From NCBI GenBank assembly GCA_019638695.1, contig JAHBTG010000025.1, positions 1 through 35,936 on the forward strand: 35,936 nucleotides of DNA, written 5' to 3'. The position numbers and the translations under genes were made by a program. Within the stretch, counting starts at the first letter, position 1. The number at the start of each line of letters is the position of its first letter. Below the pieces are notes generated by a model. That model was not told the origin of the DNA and did not search any database. It saw nothing but the letters and a program-made list of their open reading frames with translations. Positions 1 to 7,859 of the stretch are shown piece after piece. Source of the stretch: Bacteroidota bacterium (GTDB lineage: Bacteria; Bacteroidota; Bacteroidia; J057; JAJTIE01).

Positions 1-734
1 GGATGTGCGGCGGCCCGGGAGGCAACACGCTGAGATGCTTCCGCAGGCGGGGCTATATTTCCCAGCTTGGATTCCAGCAGGCGGAGGGTGTCGTCCTCAT
101 CAAATAGCCCGGCCACGATCAGGGTAGCCTGGGTAGGGTGAAAATACGTTCTGGCATAGGTCCGGCAGCGTTCGGGAGAAAGGGCATCCAGGTCCTGGGA
201 GGTGGGGTGAGTGGCATAGGGATGTCCCGGCCCAAAGATCTTTTCGCCAAAGATCACCCTGGCCTGGTAAGGCGTTTTTTGCTGCTCCACCACCAGCCGC
301 TGGCGGGTACGTTCCAGTTCGGTGGCAAATTCCTCCTCGGGTAAAGTAGCGTTCAGCACCACATCCCTGAGCAGGTTGAGTGTCAGCGGCAGGTGGCGCT
401 CCAGGGTGCTCAGGGTGAGGGTAGAAAGCTCATAACCGGTGTCCACACTCAGGCTGGCCCCAAAGTCGTCCAGCATCTGGGAGAGCTGCAGGCTGGTCTT
501 GGTGGTGGTGCCTTCTGTCAGGAGCTTGCCGGTGAAGGCCGCCAGCCCGGTAATGTCTTCATAGCAGTTGCCGGCCGGGAATACCAACTGGCATTCTACC
601 ACTTCCTGGGTGCCATAGCGTATCATATACACCGGTATCCCGTTGCTCAGGGTGTGCCGGGAGACTGGGGGCAGGGGCACATAGGTGATGGCGGCGGCGG
701 CGGGCGGGCTTTGGCGGTCTAGTCTGCGGCTCAT
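1..734 (-). CDS. M16 family peptidase, non-catalytic partner subunit (partial)
   Basis: The reading frame runs from an ATG at 734 off the left edge, so only the first 244 or so residues are visible. The sequence around residues 60-75 (GLAAFTGKLLTEGTT) aligns with the place where active M16 proteins carry HxxEH, but no His or Glu zinc ligand is present. This is typical of the inactive subunit of two-gene M16 pairs (the MPP alpha / processing-peptidase-like arrangement). The later VVEQQKTPYQ and GHPYATHPT segments also fit M16. Its ATG overlaps the TGA of the upstream M16 gene (ATGA), so the two are translationally coupled and probably form a heterodimer. There is no signal peptide at the chosen start. 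The C-terminal domain lies outside the window. Confidence 0.85.
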   Translation of the reverse strand, partial: MSRRLDRQSPPAAAAITYVPLPPVSRHTLSNGIPVYMIRYGTQEVVECQLVFPAGNCYEDITGLAAFTGKLLTEGTTTKTSLQLSQMLDDFGASLSVDTGYELSTLTLSTLERHLPLTLNLLRDVVLNATLPEEEFATELERTRQRLVVEQQKTPYQARVIFGEKIFGPGHPYATHPTSQDLDALSPERCRTYARTYFHPTQATLIVAGLFDEDDTLRLLESKLGNIAPPAEASQRVASRAAAH

Positions 735-1969
735 GCTTGCGTACTCAGGTAATAGAGGGTGGAGCACTGCTCCGGGCGCAGGTATTTCTGCTTGGCATCC
801 AGTACTTGTTGTGCTGTCAGCTGTCGGTAGGCGTCTGCCTGGGTATTGATGAGATGCGGGTCTCCCAGGCTGTCATAGATCGCCATGGACATGGCGCGGT
901 TCAGCACGGTGGTCTTTTCAAAGATATCGCTGCTCTCTATACGGTTTTGCATGCGTTCCAGCTCGTCCGGTTTCAGGCTGTCAAATTCCTGCAGTACTTC
1001 GTTCAGCACCTGTTCATATTCTTCCACTGTGCGTCCTTTGGCCACTCTTCCTTCTATGGAGAGCATGCCGGGGTCATAGAGCCCCCAGGAAAAAGCAGAT
1101 ATGCTGCTGGCCACGCGGGTTTCCTTCACCATCCGCTGGTAGAGCCTGCCGCTCTTGGAGCCGGTGAGCAGGTCTGTGACGATATCGGCGGCAATGTAGT
1201 CCTGTGCAGCGCGGGGCGGGCAATGCCAGGCTTTGTACACGGCATGGTAAGGCACGTCCTTTTCTACCGTCAGGCTGCGGGCTTCATGCTGTGGCGGTTC
1301 GGTAATGCGGCGCGGGCGTTTGACGTCCCGCCGCGGCAGGGGACCGAACCATTTCTCCGCCAGGCGCATGGCTTCTGCTGCTTTGATACCTCCGCTAATA
1401 ACCAGTGTGGCATTGTTGGGGGCGTAAAAGCGGTAAAAGAATTCTTTGATTTCGTCCAGCGAAGTGTGCTCTACATGTCCCGGGTCTTTGCCTATGGTCA
1501 TCCAGTTGTAGCTGTGGAAGCGGAAATGCAGGGGACGCAGCAGTAGGTAGGCGTCTCAGTAGGGCTGGTTGAGGTAGCGTTGTTTGAATTCTTCGATCAC
1601 CACACTGCGCTGCACGGCCAGGTTCTGTTCGCTGAAGTCGAGCTCCAGCATACGGTCACTCTCCAGCCACAGGGCTGTCTCCAGCTGGCTGCCCGGCAGG
1701 GTAATGTAATAGTTGGTAATATCACTGTTCGTGAAGGCATTGTTCTCCCCGCCCACCCGTTGCACATGGGTGTCATAGTCTGGCACATGCTTGCTGCCGC
1801 TGAACATGAGATGCTCGAACAGGTGTGCCAGCCCGGTGCGGGTGGGGGATTCATCCGCTGAGCCCACCCGGTAAAGGATGTCCACGGCCACTTTGCTTAC
1901 GGTGGGGTCCTCATGAATAAGTACCCGCAGCCCGTTGTCCAATACATAGCTGGTGAAGTGAATGTGCAT
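731..1969 (-). pseudogene. M16 family zinc peptidase, catalytic subunit, interrupted by in-frame TGA
   Basis: Read from the ATG at 1969, the first 137 residues carry the inverted zinc motif HLFEH (His49, Glu52, His53) and the downstream Glu pair (VVIEEF, Glu126/127) that supplies the third ligand. The frame then meets TGA at 1558-1556 and continues, with no shift, through DAYLLLRPL into TIGKDPGHVE and FFYRFYAPNNATL, all normal M16 sequence, to a TGA at 733-731. Family members usually read NQPYGD here, so a GGA glycine codon appears to have become TGA. With the stop read through, the protein would be 412 residues, a normal length for a one-domain-pair M16 subunit. An ATG at 1501 could restart the second half, but that half lacks the zinc site. 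The next gene encodes the inactive partner. It is either a recent pseudogene, a sequencing error, or (less likely) read through. Confidence 0.85.
1556..1558 (-). other. In-frame premature TGA in the M16 peptidase gene
   Basis: The plus strand reads tca, giving TGA on the minus strand, between the codons for NQPY and DAYLLL. Both flanks are conserved M16 sequence in the same frame. TGA is used as a normal stop elsewhere in the window (uppS, coxA, ctaA, sco), so general reassignment of the codon is unlikely. Confidence 0.9.
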
Positions 1970-1984
1970 CGCTCAGGGTTTGGC

Positions 1985-1992
1985 GAAAATTA
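1985..1992 (-). promoter_or_regulatory. Possible -7 promoter element for the M16 pair
   Basis: On the minus strand this reads TAATTTTC, one base from the Bacteroidota -7 consensus TAnnTTTG. It lies 16-23 bases before the ATG at 1969. I see no clear TTG about 20 bases further upstream, so support is modest. Confidence 0.35.
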
Positions 1993-2183
1993 CAGAAATT
2001 CTGGCATCTCTTAATTCTATGCCGCCTGCACACCCATAAAATAGGGCAGATTTCCGCTGTCTGCACGCCCATTTCCCTTAAGCAACAATAGTTTTCTGTT
2101 TTTTTAATGCAGGAGTTATGTATATTCAGATATATGTATTTGTTTTGGCGCTGAATTAGTTGCTAGACTAACTACCTTTCAGG

Positions 2184-2210
2184 AGAGCCGGTCCCGCCGG
2201 CTCTTTTTTT
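2184..2210 (+). terminator. Rho-independent terminator with no plus-strand gene upstream
   Basis: The stem AGAGCCGG/CCGGCTCT (2184-2191 with 2197-2204) has a 5-base loop and ends in a run of seven T (2204-2210). The only gene to its left is on the minus strand, so this terminator does not close any protein gene I can see. It lies 165 bases before sdhC. Confidence 0.8.
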
Positions 2211-2348
2211 ATGGGCAAACCGATAAGGGCGGCTTGGGTGTCGGTTATGTCTTAGAGACATTCTAAATTAACTTTTTTTGGGCTTAATCGAAGAAAAAGC
2301 GGGCATTGTTCTGTTATTTCAAAGTCTGGATACACCCGAATTTTCATT

Positions 2349-2355
2349 TACTTTG
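2349..2355 (+). promoter_or_regulatory. Possible -7 element for sdhCAB
   Basis: TACTTTG is one base shorter than the TAnnTTTG consensus and lies 20 bases before the sdhC ATG, giving a short leader as is common in this phylum. I see no clear -33 TTG partner. Confidence 0.3.
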
Positions 2356-2375
2356 AAGTAACGATTCGAGAAACG

Positions 2376-3056
2376 ATGGAAGTAAAGCTTGACGTACCCC
2401 TTCTCACCTCCAGCATAGGTAAAAAGCTGCTGATGGCCGTCACCGGCCTGGGTCTTACCTTTTTCCTCTTCGGGCACCTTGCCGGGAACCTGCTGCTGCT
2501 TAAGCAGGATGGCGGAGTGGCCTTTAATGAATATGCTGCTTTCATGAAGTCTTCTCCCCCCATATGGGTATCTGAGATCCTAGTGTTTGCCGGTTTCGTG
2601 ATGCATATCATTCAGGGCATTCGCCTGACTATTCTCAACGCCAAAGCCCGCCCTGTAGGCTACAAGCGCAATAAGGGCTCTGCCAACAGTACCTTTTACA
2701 GCCGGTTTATGTCTGTAACGGGCACTATCCTGCTTATTTTCCTGATCATTCACCTCTGGAGCTTTTTCTTCAAGCATAAGCTGCTGAACCTGGAGCCGGG
2801 TGTGGACCTGTACACTGCTGTGGTACTGGCATTCTCCAATGTATACTACACCTTGTTTTATGTGGTGGCTATGGTGGTGCTGGCGTTTCACCTCGCCCAT
2901 GGAGTGCAAAGCGCTGTGCAGACCCTGGGGTGGCAGATCAACCCCAAAGTGGCCAGGTGCATTCAGAACATTGGGTATGCCCTGGCAGTACTGGTGCCTG
3001 CCGCATTTGCCATGGTGCCCCTTTATATCCTGTTTGCCACTCAAGGAATCTTTTAG
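2376..3056 (+). CDS. sdhC: Succinate dehydrogenase cytochrome b subunit
   Basis: This is the membrane anchor of complex II, a 226-residue protein with about five transmembrane helices. It is the single-polypeptide diheme b type (Bacillus/Wolinella-like) and passes electrons from succinate oxidation to menaquinone. Histidines placed in the helices fit heme ligation: His34 (GHLAGN), His77 (MHIIQG), His126 (IIHLW) and His172/His175 (HLAHGVQ). The ATG at 2376 gives a short cytoplasmic N terminus before the first helix. The sdhA gene follows after 40 bases and sdhB after that, so the three are cotranscribed. The same architecture serves quinol:fumarate reductases, so direction cannot be read from sequence alone, but the nearby aa3 oxidase favours aerobic succinate oxidation. 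Confidence 0.93.
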   Translation: MEVKLDVPLLTSSIGKKLLMAVTGLGLTFFLFGHLAGNLLLLKQDGGVAFNEYAAFMKSSPPIWVSEILVFAGFVMHIIQGIRLTILNAKARPVGYKRNKGSANSTFYSRFMSVTGTILLIFLIIHLWSFFFKHKLLNLEPGVDLYTAVVLAFSNVYYTLFYVVAMVVLAFHLAHGVQSAVQTLGWQINPKVARCIQNIGYALAVLVPAAFAMVPLYILFATQGIF

Positions 3057-3096
3057 GCTCTATTCCCAAGCATTATTCCCAAATATCTGATAGCTT

Positions 3097-5010
3097 ATGT
3101 CAGTACTGGACTCTAAAATACCCGAAGGCCCGCGGGCGGAGAAATGGACCCGCCACAAGGGGAACATCAAACTGGTAGCGCCTCACAACAAGCGCAAGCT
3201 GGATATCCTGGTGGTAGGCACGGGTTTGGCCGGTGCTTCAGCTGCGGCTTCGCTGGCGGAGCTGGGCTATAATGTGAAGACCTTCACCTTCCATGACAGT
3301 CCGCGCCGCGCACACTCCATTGCCGCCCAGGGGGGCATCAATGCCGCCAAGAACTACCGTAATGACGGAGACAGCGTGCACCGCCTCTTTTACGATACGA
3401 TCAAAGGAGGAGACTTCCGTGCCCGCGAAGCCAATGTGCATCGCCTGGCAGAAGTATCCGGTAACATCATAGACCAGTGTGTGGCGCAAGGGGTGCCCTT
3501 TGCCCGCGAATACGGGGGGCTGCTGACTACCCGTTCGTTCGGAGGCACGCAGGTAAGCCGCACATTGTATGCCCGTGGCCAGACCGGCCAGCAGCTGCTC
3601 CTGGGTGCTTATAGCGCCTTGAATAAAGGAATCCATTCCGGGCAGATCAAGAGCTATACCAAGACGGAACTGCTGGATGTCGTGGTTATAGACGGCGTAT
3701 GCCGCGGTATTGTAGTACGGGACCTGGTAACCGGCAAACTGGAAAGCCATTTTGGACATGCCGTGCTCCTGTGTACAGGAGGGTATGGCAATGCCTATTA
3801 CCTGAGCACCAATGCCAAGAATAGTAACGTAACGGCTGCCTGGCGCGCCCACAAGCGGGGAGCGTTCTTTGCCAATCCTTCTTTTGTACAGGTGCACCCC
3901 ACCTGTATACCCGTCAGCGGTGATTACCAGAGCAAGCTTACCCTTATGAGTGAGAGCCTGCGTAACGACGGCCGGGTATGGGTGCCCAAAACACCCGGAG
4001 ACAAGCGCCACCCCAACCAGATCCCGGAAGAGGAACGCGACTATTACCTGGAGCGTATTTACCCGGCATTTGGCAACCTGGTGCCGCGTGACGTGGCCAG
4101 CCGCAATGCCAAATACCAGTGCGATGAAGGCAAAGGCGTGGGCGAGAGCGGTCTGGCCGTGTACCTGGACTTCCGCGATGCCATCAAGCACTTTGGGCGC
4201 CCTACCATTGAGGCCCGCTATGGCAACCTCTTTGATATGTATAAAAAGATCACCGACGAGGACCCCTATGAGGTGCCCATGCGCATCTACCCCGCGGTGC
4301 ATTATACCATGGGAGGTCTCTGGGTAGATTATAACCTGATGACCACCATCCCCGGGCTTTTTGCACTGGGAGAGGCTAACTTCTCAGACCACGGTGCTAA
4401 CCGCCTGGGTGCCAGTGCATTAATGCAGGGCCTTGCAGACGGGTATTTTGTGATCCCTTATACCATTGGAGAGTACCTGGCGGGTATTAGTTTCACCAAG
4501 ACCCCCACAGACCATCCAGCCTTTAAGACGGTGGAAACAGAGGCTAACCAGCGGCTGGAGAGGTTGCTGTCTATAAAAGGGAGCTTGACTGTGGATGAGA
4601 TCCACCGCCGTAGCGGTAAGATCCTGTGGGATAACTGCGGTATTACCCGGAATAAAGCAGACCTGGCGAAGGCGCTGGATGAATACCGTGCCATGCGGGA
4701 GCTTTTCTGGAAAGAAGTAAATATACAGGGCAGTTCTCAGGACCTGAACCAGAGCCTGGAGAAAGCCAACCGCCTGGCAGACTTCCTGGAACTGGGCGAG
4801 CTGATGATACAGGACGCCTTGCACCGCGAAGAAAGTTGCGGTTGTCATCTGCGCGAAGAATATATGAGCCCCGAAGGTGAGGCTGTGCGCAATGATGATG
4901 CGTTTTGCTACGCCGCGGCCTGGGAACACAAAGCCGACGGCGGCTGGAACCTCCATAAGGAGCATCTGAAGTTTGAAAACGTAAAACTGGTACAACGCAG
5001 CTATAAGTAA
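3097..5010 (+). CDS. sdhA: Succinate dehydrogenase flavoprotein subunit
   Basis: This 637-residue FAD protein oxidises succinate to fumarate. The Rossmann glycine motif GTGLAG is at residues 41-46. His73 in AHSIAAQGG fits the histidine that binds FAD covalently. The VHPT segment, RNDGR, the VHYTMGG segment and [14 protein letters not shown] near residues 433-446 match the substrate-binding and capping regions of the SdhA/FrdA family. The length and C-terminal tail ([14 protein letters not shown]) match the Bacteroidota form, which groups with the FrdA type having a single large cytochrome b subunit. It is encoded between sdhC and sdhB; sdhB begins 5 bases after its stop. The protein is cytoplasmic and bound to SdhC through SdhB. 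Fumarate reduction is possible under low oxygen. Confidence 0.96.
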   Translation: MSVLDSKIPEGPRAEKWTRHKGNIKLVAPHNKRKLDILVVGTGLAGASAAASLAELGYNVKTFTFHDSPRRAHSIAAQGGINAAKNYRNDGDSVHRLFYDTIKGGDFRAREANVHRLAEVSGNIIDQCVAQGVPFAREYGGLLTTRSFGGTQVSRTLYARGQTGQQLLLGAYSALNKGIHSGQIKSYTKTELLDVVVIDGVCRGIVVRDLVTGKLESHFGHAVLLCTGGYGNAYYLSTNAKNSNVTAAWRAHKRGAFFANPSFVQVHPTCIPVSGDYQSKLTLMSESLRNDGRVWVPKTPGDKRHPNQIPEEERDYYLERIYPAFGNLVPRDVASRNAKYQCDEGKGVGESGLAVYLDFRDAIKHFGRPTIEARYGNLFDMYKKITDEDPYEVPMRIYPAVHYTMGGLWVDYNLMTTIPGLFALGEANFSDHGANRLGASALMQGLADGYFVIPYTIGEYLAGISFTKTPTDHPAFKTVETEANQRLERLLSIKGSLTVDEIHRRSGKILWDNCGITRNKADLAKALDEYRAMRELFWKEVNIQGSSQDLNQSLEKANRLADFLELGELMIQDALHREESCGCHLREEYMSPEGEAVRNDDAFCYAAAWEHKADGGWNLHKEHLKFENVKLVQRSYK

Positions 5011-5014
5011 TACC

Positions 5015-5788
5015 ATGAGTGCGAACTATATCAATATAACTGTAGAGGTATGGCGCCAGCCCGGTGACAAAGCCCAGGGCCGTTTTGAGACCTATTCTCT
5101 GCAAAACATCTCCACCCATATGTCTTTCCTGGAGATGCTGGACGTGCTGAACGAGCAGCTCCAGAAAGAGGGTAAGGAGCCCGTTGCTTTTGACCATGAT
5201 TGCCGGGAGGGTATCTGCGGCAGTTGCGGTATGTATATCAATGGCCGGGCACACGGTCCGCAAGAACTTACGACTGCCTGCCAGCTGCATATGCGCACAT
5301 TCCAGGATGGCGAACACATTGTGGTGGAACCGTGGCGTGCCCGGGCATTCCCTGTGCTCAAAGACCTGGTAGTAGACCGCGGGGCGTTTGACCGCATTCA
5401 GCAGGCTGGCGGCTTTGTATCCATAGATACCGGCAGTGCACCGGATGCTAACGAGATCCCCATCCCCAAACCTATCTCGGATTATGCCTTTGAGGCGGCG
5501 GCCTGTATCGGTTGCGGGGCTTGTGTGGCTGCGTGTAAAAATGCGTCTGCCATGCTGTTCGTTTCTGCCAAAGTATCTCACCTGGCCTTGTTGCCGCAGG
5601 GCCAGGTGGAAAAGCGGGAGCGGGTAAAGGCCATGGTGGCCCAGATGGATGCAGAAGGTTTTGGAAACTGCTCCAACACCGGCGCTTGCGAAGCCGAATG
5701 CCCCAAAGGCATCTCGCTCTCCAATATCGCCCGTATGAACCGTGAATACCTTTCTGCCAAGCTCAGCCAAAAGCAATACGACAAATAA
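5015..5788 (+). CDS. sdhB: Succinate dehydrogenase iron-sulfur subunit
   Basis: This 257-residue protein carries the three iron-sulfur clusters that link FAD to heme. Cys63, Cys68, Cys71 and Cys89 fit the [2Fe-2S] plant-ferredoxin-like domain. Cys164, Cys167, Cys170 and Cys229 fit the [4Fe-4S] cluster. Cys174, Cys219 and Cys225 fit the [3Fe-4S] cluster. All eleven expected cysteines are present, so the subunit should be functional. It is the last gene of the sdhCAB operon. A weak AT-rich hairpin (AAGTTT/AAACTT, 5788-5805) follows the stop, and the next gene has its own promoter. Confidence 0.96.
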   Translation: MSANYINITVEVWRQPGDKAQGRFETYSLQNISTHMSFLEMLDVLNEQLQKEGKEPVAFDHDCREGICGSCGMYINGRAHGPQELTTACQLHMRTFQDGEHIVVEPWRARAFPVLKDLVVDRGAFDRIQQAGGFVSIDTGSAPDANEIPIPKPISDYAFEAAACIGCGACVAACKNASAMLFVSAKVSHLALLPQGQVEKRERVKAMVAQMDAEGFGNCSNTGACEAECPKGISLSNIARMNREYLSAKLSQKQYDK

Positions 5789-5846
5789 AGTTTATGTGAA
5801 AACTTATTGTCTCCGCAAATTTTCTGGTGGCGTTGTGGATTTTTTC

Positions 5847-5854
5847 TATATTTG
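5847..5854 (+). promoter_or_regulatory. -7 promoter element for the DUF6089 gene
   Basis: TATATTTG is an exact match to the Bacteroidota TAnnTTTG consensus and lies 29 bases before the ATG at 5883. A clear -33 TTG is not obvious. Confidence 0.6.
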
Positions 5855-5882
5855 CCTCTCAAAGACCTAAACTACAGGACAC

Positions 5883-6977
5883 ATGTTTATTCGTTTTCGC
5901 GCTTCGTTCCTGATTTTTGCAGCATTTCTGCTGTTCTCTACGCTAGATGCGCAAGCCCAGCGCCGTTACAACTACTTTAGTCTTGGCCTCACCGTAGGTG
6001 TCAGCCACTATCAGGGAGACCTTGATGATAATGGTTTTGACTGGTGGAACGTGTTCTCTTCCAAAGAGAATGAGAACATAGGCAATCCCTTCGCACTGCT
6101 TCGCCCCGGTTTTGGCGCTTGTCTCAACTACCATTTCCACCCGCATATGTACGTGCGGTTTGCCTTTAACCAGGGCTGGATTGGTGCCAGTGACGAGAAA
6201 AACACGGATGGCCCCCGTATTTATCGTAACCTGCATTTCAAGAGCCATGTGACTGAGATCTCTGCTCAGCTGGTATACGAGTTCTTTGCTACACAGCGCC
6301 ACTATCGCTATCGTCCTACCTGGAGTCCTTATATATACTCCGGTATAGCCGTCTTCAACTTCTCTCCCAAGGCCAAGCCCGATGAGCAATGGCTCTCTGC
6401 CTATCCCGGTCTGTTCAGCTCTGCCGATGAGTGGGTAGCTCTGCAGCCCCTGGGTACCGAAGGCCAATATCTGGATGATCCTGATAATCGTTATCCCGAT
6501 CCTTACAAGCTGACCCAGATCTCTATCCCCGTGGGTATCGGTGTGCGTCGCAAGATCAATGACCGTATGGATGTGTTCATTGATATGGGTATCCGCAAAA
6601 CCTTTACAGACCACCTGGATGATGTATCTGGCCGTATTACTCCTGTAGAAATGATGTTCCCCGGCGGTGACTACCGTGCAGGAGGCGCCTATGCTTCCAT
6701 GAATGAGTTCTTTGACCAGGGCCAGGTAAAGAGCGCCCTGTTCTCTGACCGCAGCGGCTATATCTACAGCAGCAGGCCTTTTGATCCTTTGGAGGACAGG
6801 TCCAGGTTTGATGGTCCTGCGGACTATTCCCCCGATGCCTACGGCATTCGCCCTGGTGGCTGGAAAGCAACCGGTGAGATTCGTGGTAACCGTAATGACC
6901 TCGACTGGTATATGTTTACTACTGTGGGCGTTACTTATATCCTGGATAAGCCTGACCGCTGCCCCAAGTTCAAATAA
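5883..6977 (+). CDS. DUF6089-like outer membrane beta-barrel protein
   Basis: The 364-residue product begins with a Sec signal peptide (hydrophobic stretch to about residue 25, cut near AQAQ). It then shows alternating aromatic and polar segments typical of a small outer membrane barrel (YFSLGLTVGVSHYQGDL near the start, QISIPVGIGVRRKIN, DVFIDMGIRKTFTDHL). The opening SHYQGDL segment and the place immediately upstream of uppS and bamA match the DUF6089 family, which keeps this position in many Bacteroidota. Its molecular role is unknown; context suggests envelope biogenesis. It is closed by a strong terminator at 7000-7033, so it is a separate transcript from uppS-bamA. Confidence 0.8.
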   Translation: MFIRFRASFLIFAAFLLFSTLDAQAQRRYNYFSLGLTVGVSHYQGDLDDNGFDWWNVFSSKENENIGNPFALLRPGFGACLNYHFHPHMYVRFAFNQGWIGASDEKNTDGPRIYRNLHFKSHVTEISAQLVYEFFATQRHYRYRPTWSPYIYSGIAVFNFSPKAKPDEQWLSAYPGLFSSADEWVALQPLGTEGQYLDDPDNRYPDPYKLTQISIPVGIGVRRKINDRMDVFIDMGIRKTFTDHLDDVSGRITPVEMMFPGGDYRAGGAYASMNEFFDQGQVKSALFSDRSGYIYSSRPFDPLEDRSRFDGPADYSPDAYGIRPGGWKATGEIRGNRNDLDWYMFTTVGVTYILDKPDRCPKFK

Positions 6978-6999
6978 GCCATCCCTCACTTGAAAATAT

Positions 7000-7033
7000 A
7001 AAAGGACGAGACTGCACAGGTCTCGTCCTTTTT
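7000..7033 (+). terminator. Strong Rho-independent terminator after the DUF6089 gene
   Basis: A perfect 13-base stem (7000-7012 with 7020-7032) surrounds the loop TGCACAG and ends in a T run. The A-rich left flank means it could work in both directions. Confidence 0.92.
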
Positions 7034-7100
7034 GTATGGGTAAATAGGTAAATTAGCAGGCCCAATATTGGACTTAGCCTTTCCGGCGGACTTTCCTAGA

Positions 7101-7859
7101 ATGTTACCCTTGGCAGAATCAACCTCCTCGGCACTTGACCCTGCCCGCATTCCCCGGCATATAGCCATCATTATGGATGGTAATGGCCGCTGGGCCAAGC
7201 AGCGTGGCAGCATCCGGATATTTGGGCATAAATCTGCTTTGAAATCTGTGCGTGAGGCCGTGGAAGGTTGCGTGGAAGTGGGCGTGCGCTATCTTACCCT
7301 GTACACATTTTCTACAGAGAACTGGCGCCGTCCCAGGGCCGAAGTGAATGCACTGATGCAGTTGCTGGTGTCTTCCCTGCGCAAGGAGATCCAGACACTC
7401 TCGGACAATGGCGTGCAGCTGCAGGTCATTGGGGATATGGAGGCCCTGCCTGCCCGCTGCAAGAAAGAACTGCAGGAGGCCCAGGACACTACGGCACAGA
7501 ATACCCAGCTGGTGCTTACGCTGGCCCTCAGCTATGGCAGCCGGCTGGATATTACCCGGGCCATGCAGGAGATCGCCCGGCAGGTAGCTGCCGGCACCTT
7601 GCAGCCGGAACAGATAGACGAACAAGTGATTGCCCGGCATCTCAGCACTGCGGATATGCCCGATCCCGAACTGCTGATTCGCACGAGCGGAGAATACCGC
7701 ATCTCTAATTTTCTCCTTTGGGAAATTGCGTACAGCGAGCTGTATATTTGCGATACCTTGTGGCCGGATTTTCGTCGACAACACCTCTTTGAAGCCATAC
7801 GGCAATATCAGGGCAGGGAACGCCGTTTTGGAAAAATCAGTGAACAACTTCAGTCTTGA
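7101..7859 (+). CDS. uppS: Isoprenyl transferase (undecaprenyl diphosphate synthase)
   Basis: This cis-prenyltransferase condenses isopentenyl diphosphate units onto farnesyl diphosphate to make the lipid carrier for peptidoglycan and surface polysaccharides. The family signature HIAIIMDGNGRWA is present with the Mg-binding Asp at residue 26. The second signature LLIRTSGEYRISNFLLW followed by AYSELY is near the C terminus; canonical proteins have RTGGE, so the Ser is a mild variant. I chose the ATG at 7101 (252 residues) over an upstream TTG at 7068 because the extension adds nothing family-like. The stop overlaps the bamA start by one base (TGATG), so translation is coupled. Confidence 0.94.
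   Translation: MLPLAESTSSALDPARIPRHIAIIMDGNGRWAKQRGSIRIFGHKSALKSVREAVEGCVEVGVRYLTLYTFSTENWRRPRAEVNALMQLLVSSLRKEIQTLSDNGVQLQVIGDMEALPARCKKELQEAQDTTAQNTQLVLTLALSYGSRLDITRAMQEIARQVAAGTLQPEQIDEQVIARHLSTADMPDPELLIRTSGEYRISNFLLWEIAYSELYICDTLWPDFRRQHLFEAIRQYQGRERRFGKISEQLQS

Larger units (their letters stand above)
1970..2375. other. Gene-free divergent region between M16 pair and sdhC
   Basis: These 406 bases separate the minus-strand M16 genes from sdhC. I find no convincing ORF. The region holds a strong plus-strand terminator (2184-2210), a small hairpin just before it (TTAGT...ACTAA, about 2157-2173), an inverted repeat AACCGA/TCGGTT (2218-2223 and 2241-2246), a TTAGA/TCTAA dyad near 2252-2266, and AT-rich DNA with a weak -7-like element TGTATTTG (2135-2142). 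A short RNA of about 60 bases, or an attenuated leader for sdhCAB, would explain the terminator. Neither is proven. Confidence 0.5.

Noticed and set aside
737-1546. 269-codon open frame on the plus strand over the M16 gene
   Set aside because: It mirrors the conserved M16 coding sequence and has no recognisable domain.
1556-1558. TGA as a sense codon (recoding to Gly, as in some candidate phyla)
   Set aside because: TGA ends several intact genes here at family-consistent positions with tight overlaps to the next start, so a changed genetic code does not fit.
4643-5776. 377-codon open frame on the minus strand
   Set aside because: It is antisense to sdhB and the end of sdhA, both of which carry complete cofactor motifs.
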